Shown here piece by piece: positions 37,730-51,100 of a stretch of 64,000 bases of DNA. This DNA is from Icerya purchasi. Lineage: Eukaryota > Arthropoda > Insecta > Hemiptera > Monophlebidae. Position 1 is the first letter of the stretch, and every line of letters starts with the position of its first letter. The notes below the pieces were generated by a model, which saw only the letters and a list, made by a program, of their open reading frames with translations, was not told where the DNA came from and did no database searches. The position numbers and the translations under genes were made by a program. The stretch is taken from contig CM077115.1 of assembly GCA_039619475.1 (NCBI GenBank), forward strand, positions 419,314,557-419,378,556, given 5' to 3'.

Positions 37730-39411
37730 TACTTGGATATTTGTACCTCTCCCCTCCGTTTCCGTCCAAAATCGGAATAAGCCTAAATTTCTTTTACATC
37801 CGCGTGCTTTTTTAAAATTTATTAAATACATTTATTCTTTTTTTCCTTTTTTTTTTTTTTTTTTTTTTAAAAAACATATAAGAGTAATTAATCGGGCAAA
37901 GAATCACTTGTCATTTTTCAGCTATTTCTATCTCGTTCATTTTATCGAGTTCAACATTAAATGAATTTTGACTTCTTTTTTTTTGGGAATTACTGGTAAT
38001 TTTAAATTTTTTTCGCAAAATTTACCGCCTATTTAACTGGAATCGAAAAGGTTTACTAAACGATCGAATTGTGCCTTCGATAAATTTTAATTATGCCCTA
38101 TTTATTTAGCCTAAAAATGCTCAGAAACTCCATTATTAAATGATTAATATATATATAAATATATATGCATATGTGTATATATATTTTTTTTAAATCAAAT
38201 CGCGCCCTGATTATAACGTAGGATTTTACGAAATTTTCAACAACCGTTATGAAGTTTATTATAACTATTTCTATTTTGAACACGTACTGCTTCAGATTAA
38301 TATTTCTTTTAGTATAATTATATACTTATATAAATATTCGATGTAGTAGGAATACTAGAGCAGTAAAACCGCGAATCTGTTATTTAGTAAATTATTGTCA
38401 ACCAACCGTCTCGGAATATCTGGCTACAACTGTAGAAGAAACACGTGGAATTTTATTGATACGATGAAAGTTATATTCGTTATAAAAAACAGACTGTTTT
38501 TCAAATGTAAGCCGTAAGAGTTAGTAATATGAATTTGTTGGTCACCGTCTCTAGCCTTCTGGGGTTACCTGAATCTTGGTCTTTTTGGTTTTTCGTAAAC
38601 ACTACCTAGACACTAGACAGATTATCCAGAAACGTCTCAGACTTTGTTTAAAAAATTTATTAAGCATTTCTTTCTTCGTTGTTTTCATTTCAAAAAATTA
38701 CAAGAGTTGCAAAATAAGTTAACTTGATTATCACCTCGCATTTCTTAAAACTTGTCACGGTTTTGTGAAACTCTTTTTTCGCTATTTATTCGTACGTCGA
38801 GCTATGACTATTGCGTAGTGATTAGAGGAAAATTGACGGAGAACCATATCGTATTCATGAAGACATAGAGGAACACATTGAAGAAACTAAATTCTAAAAA
38901 GCGGTTTAGAAAAAAGATTTCCTTTTCTTCCTTTTTCTAGTTTAAAAAAAAAAATAATAATAAAGGACGCTTGCATACCGGTAAAAAGGAAATTCGAGTT
39001 ATAGTCTTCTTTTGTTGAATCGCGAAAGTAGTACGCTCGAATATGCTATCATTTTCACTGTAAAATTAAACGAAAATATCTGCAGAACCGAAATTTTCGG
39101 ACTTTCGTAAAACGCTTTTATCCTCGATGGCCACACGCACGAGTGTCCGCAGCCTAATAACTAATTTCTCCGCGACGTCATATGTTCGTCATAAAATAGT
39201 ATAATGTTCCCGAATCCCAGCGTCAAATTTCCGCCATTAATTTCAGATAACTTTTAATACCACGCCGGAAGCGAGAGGCGAGAGACAGGGATACAAAAAT
39301 ATTAAAAAGTCAGTCGTTCGAATTACAAAATTTCGGATTCAGGTATAATTATTAATCGGGTCCTTATTTAAGTCATAGATTTGATAGCCGCCGACATGAA
39401 CACTGTAATTT
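37730..39411. other. Intronic AT-rich DNA, no element recognised
   Basis: Contains a T run at 37847-37868, TA-rich tracts near 38142-38190 and no recognisable coding or repeat structure. Confidence 0.4.
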
Positions 39412-40095
39412 TAGGGTTTCTCGACATTTAGTGCAAGAACTAAGGAGCAACGAAAGAAAAGGATAGTTAAATCTTTACGCGATCAAAGATAGCAGACAGG
39501 AAGATTACAGGACCTCCGGTGTAATAGAAGAGGAAAGGAGAGAATGGAAGACGCGCTATGAGGAGAGCAAGTCTACTAGTAATAGTGACGAGTAGAAAGG
39601 GGAACATGCAGTAGCGTTTGAAAAGAATTCATGAACAGCGTGTCATGTATGAAATGAGGAGTAAAAGGGTGGAGAAGATGTATGTGAAAATAGAGCGATG
39701 AGTGAAAACAAATTGTTTCCATAATGTTGACGACAGTCTGCAGAGACTTGAACGACGCAAAAAAGGAAAATTTAGAAACCAAGTATGACAATTCGATTGA
39801 ATAGATACGAGAATTTGAGAATGAAAGGGAATAATGGCCACTCCGTGAACACTTGCAGAGAGAATTGTGATACGGAAACGCTAAGAAATTTCTCATCAGG
39901 AGAAGTTAAAAACGAGCCAGCCTAAGTTCTTCGATTCCAGAGTGCCCTCGGATATTTAAAAGAAATCAATTCGCATAGAGGACGAAGGAAAAGGTTATAA
40001 ATTAGAAAACGTCTGAGAAGATTTACGTAGTAGATGGGAGATAGGATGGCTTGTAGGACGCTTTAGAAATCTGATATAAAATGTAGCAATTCTAT
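39412..40095 (-). mobile_element. Degraded non-LTR retrotransposon 3' fragment (subfamily B)
   Basis: On the minus strand this aligns by eye with 25889-26650. Shared features are the terminal CGAGAAACCCTA/ACGAACCCATA box (39414-39427 against 25887-25900), the GCGTAAAGATTTAA against GTGTAAAGATCTGA block just upstream of it, and the RNase H end region (compare CGATTCCAGAGTGCCCTCGG near 39934 with CGATTCCGGCATGGCCAGGA near 26469). Open frames 39576-39896 and 39629-39841 are fragments of the decayed ORF2. It is strongly mutated and 5' truncated. Confidence 0.6.
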
Positions 40096-42154
40096 ATTCC
40101 GCTGCATTTTTAAGCGATTTTAGTTAGCAAACGGAATTGGAAAATTTGGAATAATTTCTTAAAAATGTTCAAAGTGCTTTTTCTTTTAACAAGTGTCGAT
40201 CAGCGATTTCAGCCTCTTATTACTAACGATCTCTTATTCGTACTTCATTCACACACTACACATTGTAATAGTTAGTTGGGGGGACACTTGTTATAAACGG
40301 AAATCAAAGTTAATTATCGGCGAAAAATATGCGAATAAAGAAACAAAAAAAATTTACATTGGCAGTGTATTTTTTACTAATATTTTACCAGGCTGGACGT
40401 AAGTTGGCGTGCATCTAGTTCTATAGATTTGGTTTTCGATTAATTGCAGATGATTTAAGCTTATCAACTTAATATAAATTCTGCGCTTCTTAACGATTGT
40501 TAAATTTTTAACAATCTTTGTTTGAAAATCAATTCGTTCAATACGAAAAGATTAACACACCTGTCAAGACTAACATCCACAAGAAAGAGTAAAATAGTTT
40601 TAATAAAGCCGCTCAAATCCCCCGCCCCCGGTTCACTTTTACAATTTCATCCGGTTTATGAAATTATTTTTTTCGTTCTTCCATCTTAAAGTATGGGGAG
40701 TCGTGTAGAAATGTCCCGCATTTTTAAGATAATCTAACAATAAAAAAAATAACCGAGTTCTTATTATTATATAATCTCCGATTATAATTAGCGCACAAAA
40801 TTTTACCGCCAATTAATTATTAAACGTTTTACACAGATAGGAGATAAGTTGTCAACAAATTTTCAAATTTCCATCGCTTAAAGCTTATTGAATAATTTCA
40901 TCTAACGCTATACAGGAGCAAATTGGTTTTTGATAAAATCGGAATTTTTTGCAGCTTCTAGGCTGCTGAAATTAAACATTGTCCGGTTCAAAAGGTGGCT
41001 TCTTAAACCTTTAAATTATGTGTTTTTTTGTTGTTGTTTTTTTTTTTTTTAAATTTAAAAACAAGCAAATTCAGTCCTGTGCAGGCAATAAAAGTAACAA
41101 TATTAAAACATATTTTTTTCCATATAAACTTTCGCTATTATCAGGTGTTCAAATCAAAAGATGTCGAAAATTCGAATAATTGTTTTCAGGCTGAATATTA
41201 GATCGAGAAAATCTTTAACTTTAGTACATTTTAACGAGTTTTGAAATTTCTGTTTATTTTATACTTCAGACTGTATGATTTTTTAAAAATTTGTTTCTCC
41301 CGTCATGTATGTAGTAAATAAATAATTTCGTTTTTCGTACGCTTGAGTGTGACGTTTAAATATCACAACAAATTACCATATATAAATATGTTTATTGTAG
41401 AAGCGACGGCAAAATTAGCACAAACAGTTTTAGAGTTCTCGAATAAACTTTACCAGTTCCGAAAAGTATCGGAAAATTATTTTTATCGTTCATTGTCGTG
41501 ATTTTCTTTTGTTTCTTAGCAACTAAACCATTTAGAGTAGCACTTAGAAAATCGGTTATAAGACCGCAAGCGTGAATAAACTCATATAATATATGTATAC
41601 ATAAGTAGGTTCATTGTTTTTTGTTGTTTTTTTGAAGACGTAAGTGCACATTTTTGTGTAACAAAATATTGACACCTATTTTTAACAACCATGAGAATCC
41701 ATTTAGAGTTAGCAGCAATAATTTATAAGTTTTTGTTCATTTTACGCTGAAAAATTAAGGTCAAAAACATTTAGCATTGAGCGTTCAAAAAGAGATAATA
41801 TATTTATTTAAAAAACTGAAAAAAAAACCTTCAAAGTTGTTTTTGGCGCCTTTTTTAAGTATGGGGAATTCTACGACGGTGTTTACACAAAATTTTGCAG
41901 ATAAGCAAGACCCCACACGTATGGAAGAAATCAGTGGATTAATATTAAAGAATATTTCAAATGAAAAAACATGAATCCGTCGGTGATAGGCTGCTCTATA
42001 CAGATTTCTCTCGTACCCGTTGACGACTGACTACTTTTAAGTGACATTCTGAGGGGGTTAATTTGTAAAAACGATAAGTTTTCGACTGGTGCAAAGGATA
42101 TCTATAGTCCAATCAATCTGTCACGATCCGATGTTAAGTTTGCAACAATTACAA
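40096..42154. other. Intronic AT-rich DNA
   Basis: No recognisable coding sequence. T runs at 41025-41050 and AT-rich unique-looking sequence, with a short open frame at 41777-41974 lacking any motif. Confidence 0.4.
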
Positions 42155-42900
42155 GCTGGAAACAAAAAATATAGTGCACAGAAAAAGAAATACATAACCT
42201 AAAAAATATATAAAGTTTGAAAAAAACGTTTTTTTTCAATATAAGAAAAAGTAAGTGTCGAATTAAAAAACAGTAAATGAGAAAGTTGTAGATAATAAAA
42301 AGATCTATCGATTCGTTTTTTGTGGGTATCGATTGATCGATTACTTTTCGAGATATATCGAAAAAACCGTCTGAAATCGTGTTATTTTGGTTTTGCTGTA
42401 ATTTTTTCAATTTTGTGTGTATTGACTTGATATTTTGTAAAAATGTAGCTATTGATAAGCCGAAAAAGTATGTTTTTAGAAAATTCAAAAATATTTAATA
42501 TTTTCCGAGATATATCGATTTTTCGAAAGAAAAAAAAACGTTTTCGAAAACGGTTTACTGTTGCCCGAGGGGGATGGTTGTAGAGAAATGTTCGGGAGCT
42601 CATTTTTTCTCTTGAAGAGTTATACTATAACTCCAAAAAAACACGATTTTAGACGGCTTTTTCGATATATTTCGAAAAGTAATTGGATACCCGTAAAAAA
42701 CGAATCGATAGATCTCTTTTTTTTTTATCTACAACTTTCTCATTTACTGTTTTTCAATTCGACACCTACTTTTTCTTATATTTACAAAAATCTGTTTTTT
42801 TCAACTTTACATATTTTTTAGATTATGTTCACCATCGCGCGTTATCTTTTTTAGAATTTCTTTTTCTATATATACATCATCGTATTTTTCGTTTCCGGGT
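42155..42900. repeat. Large inverted repeat, arms ~210-235 bp around a ~240-bp spacer
   Basis: Left arm 42181-42390 and right arm 42632-42866 are imperfect reverse complements. Paired blocks include AGATCTATCGATTCGTTTTT with its counterpart at 42688-42715, and CTCATTTACTG with CAGTAAATGAG. The right arm carries an insertion of about 25 bp near its outer end, and weaker pairing reaches about 42155 and 42900. The arms' frames mirror each other (the open frames at 42102-42488 minus and 42683-42904 plus encode similar peptides). No transposase is present. It could be a foldback transposon or an inverted duplication. Confidence 0.8.
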
Positions 42901-43699
42901 GTAATTTTCGCATACCTTTATAACTATTGAATGTATTACTAGTAATTTGTTTTACTCGTTTCATTAATTTCACTAGCGTTAGATGAATCATTTCTGGAAT
43001 GGCCGAAATTTCCAAAAAAGGCAAATTTAAGCTCTAAGACAAATGTACAAGTGCGGTTCACATTTAAGATTTAAAATTGACCCCTGCAGAATTTGCCTAC
43101 GAAATGACTAATACTTTATTTCTTCTGCACGATTATATCTGTTTAAATTTTAAAATTTCAAGCAAAAATACAGTCTCACTCTTGACCCAAGAAAAAAAAA
43201 GAAATTTTAAGAAAATAAAAATTTTAATAGACCGTAAAAATGTATCAATAGTGTACACAAATACATGCATGTATACATGGGCGCACGATTGAACAACCAA
43301 AAAAATAGTACTAGCATTATCAATTTTAATCCTTTCACCAGAAATAATGATAACAGTGGCGTTAAAAGAAAAATTGTTTTCAAATAAAATCTCTATTCTA
43401 GGCTCTATTAAGAGGAGGAGTATTTTGCAAAAATTTTACATTTTAAACAAACAGATCTTGTTATGTGTAGGTGTAAAGATTAAGTTCGGCAGTAAAATTT
43501 AATATTAAAACAGGAATAGAGAGTCATTCTCTCCTGTACAGATGCAATAAGTTCAAATTGCGAGCAATTTAAGAAAATAACACCACCGCTGGAAAATCAC
43601 AAAATTTAGTTTTTCTTTTGTAATGACTTAAATTTTACCCGCATACCATTGTTTTAATTAATTCGTATTTTGCGGTTTTAATTTACTTTTTTTTATCGT
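42901..43699. other. Intronic AT-rich DNA
   Basis: No gene or repeat recognised. A run of A near 43190 and a 71-codon low-information frame at 43077-43292. Confidence 0.4.
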
Positions 43700-44890
43700 T
43701 ATTTTTTTTTTTTTGGTGGGTTCGTCGAAGTATTAGAGCTTAAGAACTAGTATAAAGGGAAGGAAAGTAGGGTGTATGTTAAACAGAAATGGGTAGGGGA
43801 AAACCAAAACTTAAAAGTTAGCAGAGGAGAATTGAACGCTACTGACAGAGGAAGTATCCGAAAGGAATGCATGAAGCCGCAAATACGATTACGATCTGCA
43901 AGATCAAGAACGCAGTAGGAAGATGTAATAACAGGGAATTTGCAAAAGAGAAGATGGAAGAAGATGTGATTAAGACGAATATTTAATCGTAAAGGAAGTG
44001 ATTGCGCAACTGAGATACAGGAAAATGCAAGCTCCAAGATAAGATTGAATTTGATGATGAAAAGAGTAAGGATTAGAAAAGAAAGAGGAGTAAATCTCAG
44101 CTCGTGAACTCATTGTGATAAAACAAGGATATTGCGGGCTGAGAAGTTATTATTAATAAATCGGCCGATAATACCAAAGTGGCTAGTCGATTTGAATAGA
44201 ACGAGCTGGGTACAAGCGGACGATAAGAGTGCGCACGAGCAAAATAATATAGTGTTATGAAGGTGGCGTTCTAAGAGAAGAAATAGCCAGCAGAACGATC
44301 CGAAGATCGGAAGAAATAAGGAATTTGTTGCCGTGGGAGGAATGGTGCAAAAAGAAGGAAGTTTGAAACTTTCGTAGTAAGGAAGGGGACTGAAAGTATG
44401 AAAGCGGCACGAACATTCGATATTCTAAGAGCTATTAGTGAAAATAATGGAAGACGAAAAATGGAGTATGCAATTAACAATTAATGACAACTGAAGGGGA
44501 GAAGGATTTAGCATGTGACAGGACAGAGAAAATTAATACTCGGTGATTGTAAACAATCTGGATAATAAAATGTAAAATAAGGGCGTTTATTGTTTGAAAA
44601 GATGAAAGGAAAAAACTGAAAAAAAAAAAAAAGAAAACATTTAAGGACTTAGGACAGAATAGGTATTGTTTGGAGGGAGACGCAAATTCTCCAAACCGGA
44701 AAGAGAGGATGTAATAAGTTCGGGATAATCATAGAGGGGAAGGCATTTTATAGGGAAGCGATCCCCATAAAGAAATTTGTTGATATATACATAGAAGGTC
44801 TCTAGATTCGAAGTAGATTGTCAGGAATTAGACAAGATCTGATGGTATCAAGCTATAGGTGAGGACGGGGAGTTGTGAGTGCGGTCGATT
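43700..44890 (-). mobile_element. Non-LTR retrotransposon 3' fragment (subfamily B), long and degraded
   Basis: The minus-strand 3' end ACGAACCCACC followed by an A-rich tail (T run 43701-43714 on the + strand) matches the ends at 25887 and 39414. Upstream, pyrimidine-rich minus-strand open frames 43747-44037 and 44271-44480 have the Ser/Leu/Phe-rich composition of this family. I could not place RNase H motifs with certainty. The upstream limit near 44890 is set by where purine richness on the + strand fades, so it is approximate. Confidence 0.5.
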
Positions 44891-47800
44891 TTTTCGAAAA
44901 ATTTATCGCTGCGCAAAAAATGTACGTTCCCTTTAAAATTACACTACCCCGAAAAGAAAAAAACTCCGATCTAATAATTACTCGGGTTACATTAAAAATT
45001 AGTAATTCATTTAGTAGAGAGAAAAATTAAAATGAAACGGGAATCGGAGTTTAATCGTAAGAATCTAGAAACTCTACCTGGTGGTCAGATGTGTTCCCTT
45101 GGGTGGTACCTCTTTATCTCGAGGCTGTCAGGAACGCTTTCTTCGAGATCGACGTGTTTAAGGAATCGGCTGAGAGTAGAAAAATGATTCAAGTTCACTT
45201 GACCGTTATTAGCGAAATAACTTTGAAACGCTGACGAAAATCGCCACTTGGGAGAATAACGTTACTGTAACAAAAAAAAAAAAACAGAAAAAAGGAAAGC
45301 AAAAAGGAAAAAATAGAACTGCAAAAAAGAAACTTGCCCGGGTAGACGATGATTGACTGCGAGATAACGGGAACCGTATTCAGCGGAAGAGTTGTTAGTA
45401 GACGGGTTAAGGTCTCGGGTTTGTGCATCTGAGTGGAAAAATCAAAAGTAGTGAACCAGAGAAAGGTGTTTAGTCAAAATTTTATACAGGTGTGCGCTGC
45501 TGTGTCTGTGTAGCTCGGATGCGCCGATGTGGCACACCCGACTCTTCAAAAGTAAATACCTGGGTGAGGTGCACGAGAAAGGATACAACAGTACCCTCTG
45601 GTTTGACCCGTAATAAAAATAAAAGCGGGCCAACCAGTTAACCGAGTCCTCCTCCGAAATGTGCACTATTAAACTAAAGGCAGAATCAATTCGGACCCAG
45701 AATATCGTTCGGAAAATGTTAAATTTCTGTCAGAGCCCTAATCCGTTCTAGGAATATTTTCATTTCATATTTCTCCACTAGACCACCCGCGCGCGAACAC
45801 AGTTCATCATTTATTTGTCTAGTCGCGAAACATGTGGTGTCTAACTGTTTACCGAAAAAGCTACTAGTTGAAATAATTAAAGGCGAAAAATCGATTTAAA
45901 TGCGACAGTAGCAAACGAAAGATTAAACTTCTGAAAGGTTAGTTAACAAAAATGATTAAAATTTATTAATTTATTACAAATTCCCTACACGATTTAGTCG
46001 AATAATATTTCGTTTAATATATTAACGGGATTGTTCCCATTTCATATCTAATTCAACGCTACGCACTACAGCAAAACTGTCGTCAAAATTAAAAATGTTT
46101 TGAAATATGAATTTTAATTTTTTTTTTTTTTAAAAAATGCGTAATTTTTATCCTCATTTTATAATAATTTTTACGGACTAATTCTTTCGAAATTACTTTA
46201 TTAATCGAGTTTTGATCGTTATCCCGAAAAAGTAAATAAAATAAAATAGGATTAGTAATAGTCATAATAAATATAGTAAAGCAAAAAAAAAAAAAAAAAA
46301 AAAAAAACTGGTCCCCAAAGTTGCGATTTTTGACGATAAACTTTAAAAACGTTTTAGAACACACGAGTTTTTATTTCGATTATCGAAAACAGAATAAGTC
46401 GATCCGCACTTATTCGTTGCCGAGTCTTTTACTGAATATTTCATACAATTAATTAGGCGAAGAAAATGAAAATGGTACATGGTGTTAATGGAACTGCTGC
46501 GAAGATGACGAATGGTAACTTTAATACTATTTCCTTAGTATAACGATTAGATTTTCTCCCGACAAGACAACAAAAATTACACTTTCATATAACGAAATTT
46601 CAATTTTTTTTTTATTTTTTATCCTTGAACATGTTCTGCGCTACAATATATCACATGCGGAAGGTTAAATACCTCTCTTTAAGAGGGTTAATGACTTAAT
46701 CTAGTGTGCATCCTCTCTTCACGGCAGCGGTGGCACGTAAAAAGAAGGAATTTATAATAGGAATAGAACTAGTGAGAAAGTATTTCATTGCCAATCCAAA
46801 CTTAATATTTTTGCTTCCTACAGTGATCTGCTTTTATTCTTCCATTTCCAAACTGCTGATTGCATCCGAATTTAAATGAGCGATTGTAATTTTGTTTTCG
46901 TCCAACATGGATCGCGGTGCTCGCTGTTGGTAAAAGCCCCTCCCCCACCAAAAAAAAACCCCAAAAACAAAAGAACAAATGATTGTTGTATTTCTTCACT
47001 TTCACGCATTGAAATGACACATTCAAAATCGATTTTTACGCCAGATTATCAATCTTTACGTGTAACTTTCTTAACACCCACCTACAATAAATTAAACTTT
47101 ATAAAATATATCTCTGTATATAAGTTGCTCGGGTCTGCTAATGCAACATCAGCGCATCCTACATAAATTACACACGGGCCGATAATGATCAAAAATGTCG
47201 AAATTATCCGCGAGTTGTGAATTTTGTATTACTTTTAAAAATCTTTTCCGAAGAATATGCCGAACAACTTTGTTTTTAAAAAAAACCCAAAAAAACTCGG
47301 TATAATTGCATTTTAAAGTGATTTTAAATTTAAGTAGCTCATATTAAAGTAACTTCATCATTATAATACATTTTAGTATCCGTAAAATGTATTCATGCGC
47401 ATATATACATAAAGGTTGAGAGGGTCGTTTTCCAAAATTGTTGTGCTACCGAAACAGGTGTCTTTACCGTGACTTTTCATCCCATTATCACGCGCCGTAA
47501 AGAAAAAGAATTGAAACCGATTTAAATCATCGTGCTTAGTGTAATTATGTTTACTAAAACGAAAAGCAGTCGCCTCGCTATGTTATCGACATTTTTCTCC
47601 TATCATTGTATAAATATAACGTACGTTCGGTATGGATATTATGGCCGGGGGAGACACGTACCAGTGCAAAGACATACGTTACAATTCACTTACGCACGCT
47701 GCTCCCCCTTTAAATTTTTACATTTCACTTTTTATTTTTCTACATTTCGCGAATAAATAAATAAATATTAAGCCCGAGCCTAAACGACTTTCTCATCAGA

Positions 47801-47929
47801 ATCGAAAGAGATAATTGCGGAGAAAAAAAAAGGGTAGAAAGAAACGCGATTCTTATGTATGTTTTGAACGCTTTTAGCATAAATAAATATGTAATTTCAA
47901 GATTTATCGGGTTAATCTGTTATTATCGG
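44891..47929. other. Intronic DNA, no gene recognised
   Basis: AT-rich, with A runs at 45270 and 46283-46305 and T runs at 46118. A part at 45070-45660 is more GC-balanced and may hold unique regulatory sequence. Open frames (45442-45666, 46876-47166, 47532-47756) lack recognisable motifs. Confidence 0.35.
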
Positions 47930-48145
47930 GGTTTTTTTTGTTTTTTTTTTGTTTTTTTTTAAATATAAAATATAAAATAATAATAATATTATTTAAATAT
48001 ATTATCTTTTGGGCGCGCCAGCGGCTTTGACCCAACAACTACAGAAATTAAGGAAAAAGTTGAATAGAGAGACGATTAGAAATAGAGCTTAGGAAAGATT
48101 GGAAGTACAGCGATTACTATATGTGGAGCTGGAAAGGAAAGACGG
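47930..48145 (-). mobile_element. LINE 3' UTR fragment (subfamily A)
   Basis: A short 5'-truncated copy. On the minus strand, CTTTCCTAAGC...TTCTAATCGTCTCTCT...TTTCTGTAGTTGTTGGGTCA leads to the GGCGCGCCC box (48011-48019 on +). It then continues into a CCAAAAGATAATATAT...ATTATTATTATTTTATATTT tail and an A run. The last roughly 55 bp are nearly identical to the tail at 59384-59440, and the box matches 951-959. Only the 3' 140 bp of the element plus its tail are present. Confidence 0.85.
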
Positions 48146-51100
48146 CGATAATGTTTAAAATAGAGTTGTACCTTTATTCTCTGAATTCCGGTCGATGCTG
48201 AAATTGGTCGAGAAAGGTTCAATTATTCGGTGTGTATTTCGGTATGAAACTGAAACGCTATAAATGAAACCGGATGTTTGTGTTGAGGTGTTTTTTTTTT
48301 TTTCGTTGCTATTTTTGTCCAGACTGTCGTTCAACGCTTGGTATTATCGATTATGAAATGGCGATAAATAATGGCCAGGGTGCGAGTAATGGGGGCACAC
48401 CATGTATACGGAACGGTAAATTCTTCCGCGCGACATTAATTAATAAAGAAAACGGTTCCTAGGATCTGTTCGAGGTCTGTCGCAATTAAATAGCGCAACG
48501 CGGTAAAGAATGCGTGCACAGTCTATACACCCCACGGGGTATTAGCCGCGTGTACTTCCAGCAATTGCAAAAGTAGCCGGATAATTCGTAAGCGAAAGTT
48601 ATTTGTAACTTTTTAAAAATCTAATCGGAAACCATATAAAAAATTCCTCTAAAATATCAAATGAAATGGCACGTCGAATACATATGACAGAGGAGAAAGG
48701 ATAAAATCTACTTAAATTCTCTGAAAACCGGCTTTTGTTGGTCTTTTTTTTCATTTCGTAAATAGACCTCAGTGTGGACATTGTGTTAGCCTTTAATGAG
48801 GCTAATGAAACGGCGATTCATCGCTTCTTTCAAAGTTAACAACAAATTCGCTTTTCCGGCTATTCGTATAGTTTTTGAATCTGGTTTATTCGCTGCCGTC
48901 TCTATAGACACAATACTACTAAACGGTGACGAAAATGAACTAATATCATTTTCTCCGGTCTATTTAATCTTCAGATTCCTGACGATAAACATACACAAAC
49001 CAGATACAGCAAATGTCGTATATGACGATGCAGTCAACGTATACACGAGAGCAAACTATGTTTCAAAATTAAGCTCGGTATGTAAAATCGGCGGAAAACT
49101 GAAATCTCCGTCAATTACGTTAGTAACGTCTGAAATAATTTTGCAAACTTTCAGAATCGTTCGTCCTTAAACATACGCAGAAGTCGTTCGAAATTTTCAT
49201 TAGAGCAGGTGTGTTTAAACTATGCAAATACAAGTTACAGTGTCGTTATTAAAGTGACCGGTATCCGACACTTAATCTCTCGCTCTAATGAATAATGAAA
49301 AATCTTCAGTAGTAGTCTGTCATATAATATTGGGCAACAGACAGAAGAAAAAAAAAAAAAGGCTTCAAAATCACCAGACTGAGAAATATGCTGGAGCATT
49401 CAAGTTACTATTTTAAAAACTGGCCTAATGGCAAAGCTAAATCAAAAAAAAAAAAAAAAAAAAAAAAAAGAAAAGTTACGCTTTGTCTTTTGTAAACTAA
49501 TTAAACTTTCTCGGAATAATGAGAAAAAAGAAAAAAAATTCACGCGATGCTTGATGCAATAGTTGCTTTCGAAGAATAGCCAGATTTGTTACTGTATACA
49601 ATTATTACAACATACTTCCGAAAACGGATTAAAAATTATACGAATAAAAATCATACGCCGACAACTGCTATAAAAGTTACAAAACGCGTGTCCAAGATAT
49701 AATAGCTTCAGTTCAATAACGAATGAACTAAAACAATTCCAGTTCATAATAATGTTCTGTGTTAGGTTCAGAATTTCCACGCTTCCAAATTAGTATGGAA
49801 ACAATTGACGAGCAAATTATATCATCTTTAGCAAAGTCTCGGACAGAAAGCGCTAGAAACGCGAAATTAACTGCAACAGTTCAACAATACTAACTGTGAT
49901 AACTCCTTTAATGGCCAATTGTAGACAGAATAAAAAGGACAAATTTGCTATATACTTTTTAAGTATGAAAACGTTGTCGATAGCGAAACCCGGTACGCGG
50001 GAACAGTTTTAAGCACGGATGGCATATATAATATGACTGCTCGTATTATTATAGTCTAAAAATTCGTGTACAGACAGTATGATTTCATACATCTCTCCGG
50101 CCTACATTAACATAGAAACGAGACTAACCGTGGCTGCGATCAACGCCACCCCGATTCCACTACCACACCTCGCCGTTCAGCGAATATAGCAATACTTGTA
50201 AATAATTTCAAAAACTTCGAATTCAAGAGTAATTAAGGAACCGAGATGAGAGTAATTCGTTAACAATTGGTTCCCGCGATGTATTTAATACCTAGCTACG
50301 ATATTCAAATTGGCTACTAGAGATATATTAGAGTTTTTTTTTTATTTCTCTCGCGGAGATACTATAAAATATATGTAGGACAACTTTTAAATGTACCCCG
50401 GTGGTAATTTCGCATCGCATGACACCGTAATACCATTGTTTATAGCGACACTGGAATTTTTAATAATTGAAAATAAGCTTAAACATTAGAGCGGTCAAAT
50501 GATATATACTAGCGAGTAGTTCTAACCGAGAACAAAAAAAAAAAAAAAAAAAAAAAAAAAAGATTCGTGCTGACCACTATTTCTTATATTTGGGCTCCGA
50601 TTGACAAGTTAGGTAAGGCTGAAATTAATAATTAGAATAAGCAGAATTGTCTTCTCTCTTTTTTGTTTTGGTTTTGCCAAATTGGTATTTTTCAGGAACA
50701 GTTTATTTTAGCAGAGCGTAGGTTTTTCGCGAACATTTGAATATATTTCTGAGAAATTAATTTCGGTAAGAATTGGCGATGAAAACAAAAAAAAAAAAAC
50801 AAAAAGTAACGCGACGAAGTGTGTAATCGTAAATTTAAAATTTAAAAAATAAAAATAACTACAACTTTCGGCAGTGTGTGAGAATGTATTAAAACAATTT
50901 TTAAAATTAATAATGGATATTAATAATGTAATTTTTCAAATTGACACAACGATGTAAACCTCCCTATACCTAACGTAATATTATCGACAGTCAGAAATAA
51001 TTGGGAAATTCATTTTGTTCCGCGAAACAAGTAGATATGTTTTTGTTTTTTTTGTTTTTTTTTTTCTATAATTTTACGTGTTAACTTTTTAGCGTTCATT

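Noticed and set aside
42683..42904. 73-codon Phe/Tyr-rich frame as a membrane protein
   Set aside because: It is an arm of the inverted repeat and mirrors the frame on the opposite arm. Hydrophobicity comes from T-rich composition.
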